In this document: piece after piece, positions 5,080 to 5,248 of the stretch
Layout of the letters: every line of letters starts with the position of its first letter
Position numbering within the stretch: position 1 is the first letter of the stretch
Origin: Holosporales bacterium
GTDB taxonomy: Bacteria; Pseudomonadota; Alphaproteobacteria; RUG11792
Length of the DNA: 5,248 nucleotides
Direction of reading: 5' to 3'
NCBI GenBank assembly: GCA_031275915.1
Contig: JAISOC010000004.1
Location: 1 to 5,248, forward strand
Translations under genes and position numbers: made by a program
The notes under the pieces: generated by a model
What the model saw: only the letters and a program-made list of their open reading frames with translations
Database searches by the model: none
Told to the model about the DNA's origin: nothing

Positions 5080-5248
5080 TGCCTAACTTATTCAAGAAAC
5101 CAGAGTTATAAAGATTAACTTGCCACTCTTCAAGTCCTTCCAAGTTTCTGTCAGCAAAATTATTATAAATAGATCCTCTCATTGGTAATGCGGAAACACA
5201 CACATTATGTCCAAAATCCAAATCAAGAACTCCAGCATTGGTGTGTTT
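4898..5248 (-). CDS. Glycosyltransferase family 8-like protein, C-terminal part (5' end outside window)
   Basis: The frame is open from the window edge to TGA 4898-4900, 116 residues. It begins with TNAGVLDLD (3-11), matching the [F/T]N[S/A]GV segment that follows the DxD motif in GT8 enzymes (glycogenin, LPS galactosyl/glucosyltransferases). Near residue 66 it has GIIHYY, then GGQKPWN, the equivalent of the HxxGxxKPW motif whose His binds the metal, with four extra residues between H and G. The end has the FW/WW-rich pattern often seen after this motif (NNFWKTTW, AFWIWHKYY); eight tryptophans occur in 116 residues. GT8 enzymes transfer a sugar from a UDP-sugar with retention, often to LPS or surface glycans. 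The DxD motif would lie outside the window. The DQxxLN motif is not clear (EEWQVNLYN may stand for it). The family call is by motif memory only; the coding status is supported by AT-rich, sensible codon use and the terminator. Confidence 0.65.
   Translation of the reverse strand, partial: KHTNAGVLDLDFGHNVCVSALPMRGSIYNNFADRNLEGLEEWQVNLYNSGFLNKLGIIHYYFWEDGGQKPWNCIPQYKAAGCPSFESTENNFWKTTWKHNPWAFWIWHKYYKAANL

Overview
The window is AT-rich (roughly one third G+C by eye) and reads as the chromosome of an alphaproteobacterium, most likely a host-associated member of the Rickettsiales/Holosporales kind. The grounds are a Mic60/mitofilin-like membrane protein (an alphaproteobacterial and mitochondrial family), a DUF3576-like exported protein, gene-transfer-agent-type head-tail genes sitting alone without the rest of a phage, small compact genes and weak ribosome binding sites. 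The lineage is an inference from protein patterns; no rRNA or other marker gene is present.

Layout. Positions 3-53 hold the last codons of a plus-strand gene, followed by a possible weak terminator. A plus-strand gene (188-1213) encodes the Mic60-like protein. It converges on a minus-strand pair across a 345-base gap that contains a nested 137-base inverted repeat, clearly richer in G+C than its surroundings. The minus pair is an LptA/OstA-like periplasmic protein (2668-3288, TTG start) followed by dapE (1559-2671), joined by an ATGA stop/start overlap. A promoter-like sequence lies just upstream of the pair. The same bases read on the other strand look like a second promoter, pointing at a 15-codon ORF that has a perfect Shine-Dalgarno sequence. 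Next comes a minus-strand exported DUF3576-like protein (3447-4004).

Divergent from it are two plus-strand phage/GTA genes: a head-tail connector of the phiE125 gp8/RcGTA g6 type (4091-4507) and a small head-tail adaptor of the g7 type (4520-4798). This is the g6-g7 order of the Rhodobacter GTA cluster, but the cluster stops here. The window ends in the 3' part of a minus-strand gene that looks like a family 8 glycosyltransferase, with its own intrinsic terminator at about 4840-4883, immediately behind the phage pair.

How the genes fit together. Most are cell-envelope functions: DapE makes the diaminopimelate precursor of peptidoglycan, LptA-like proteins carry lipopolysaccharide, the GT8-like enzyme probably decorates a surface glycan, and Mic60-like proteins shape or anchor the inner membrane. 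The head-tail pair is a separate, virion-related module. I found no CRISPR array, rRNA, tRNA, transposase or complete novel system. The least explained items are the nested palindrome, the face-to-face promoters with the mini-ORF, and the isolated GTA pair.
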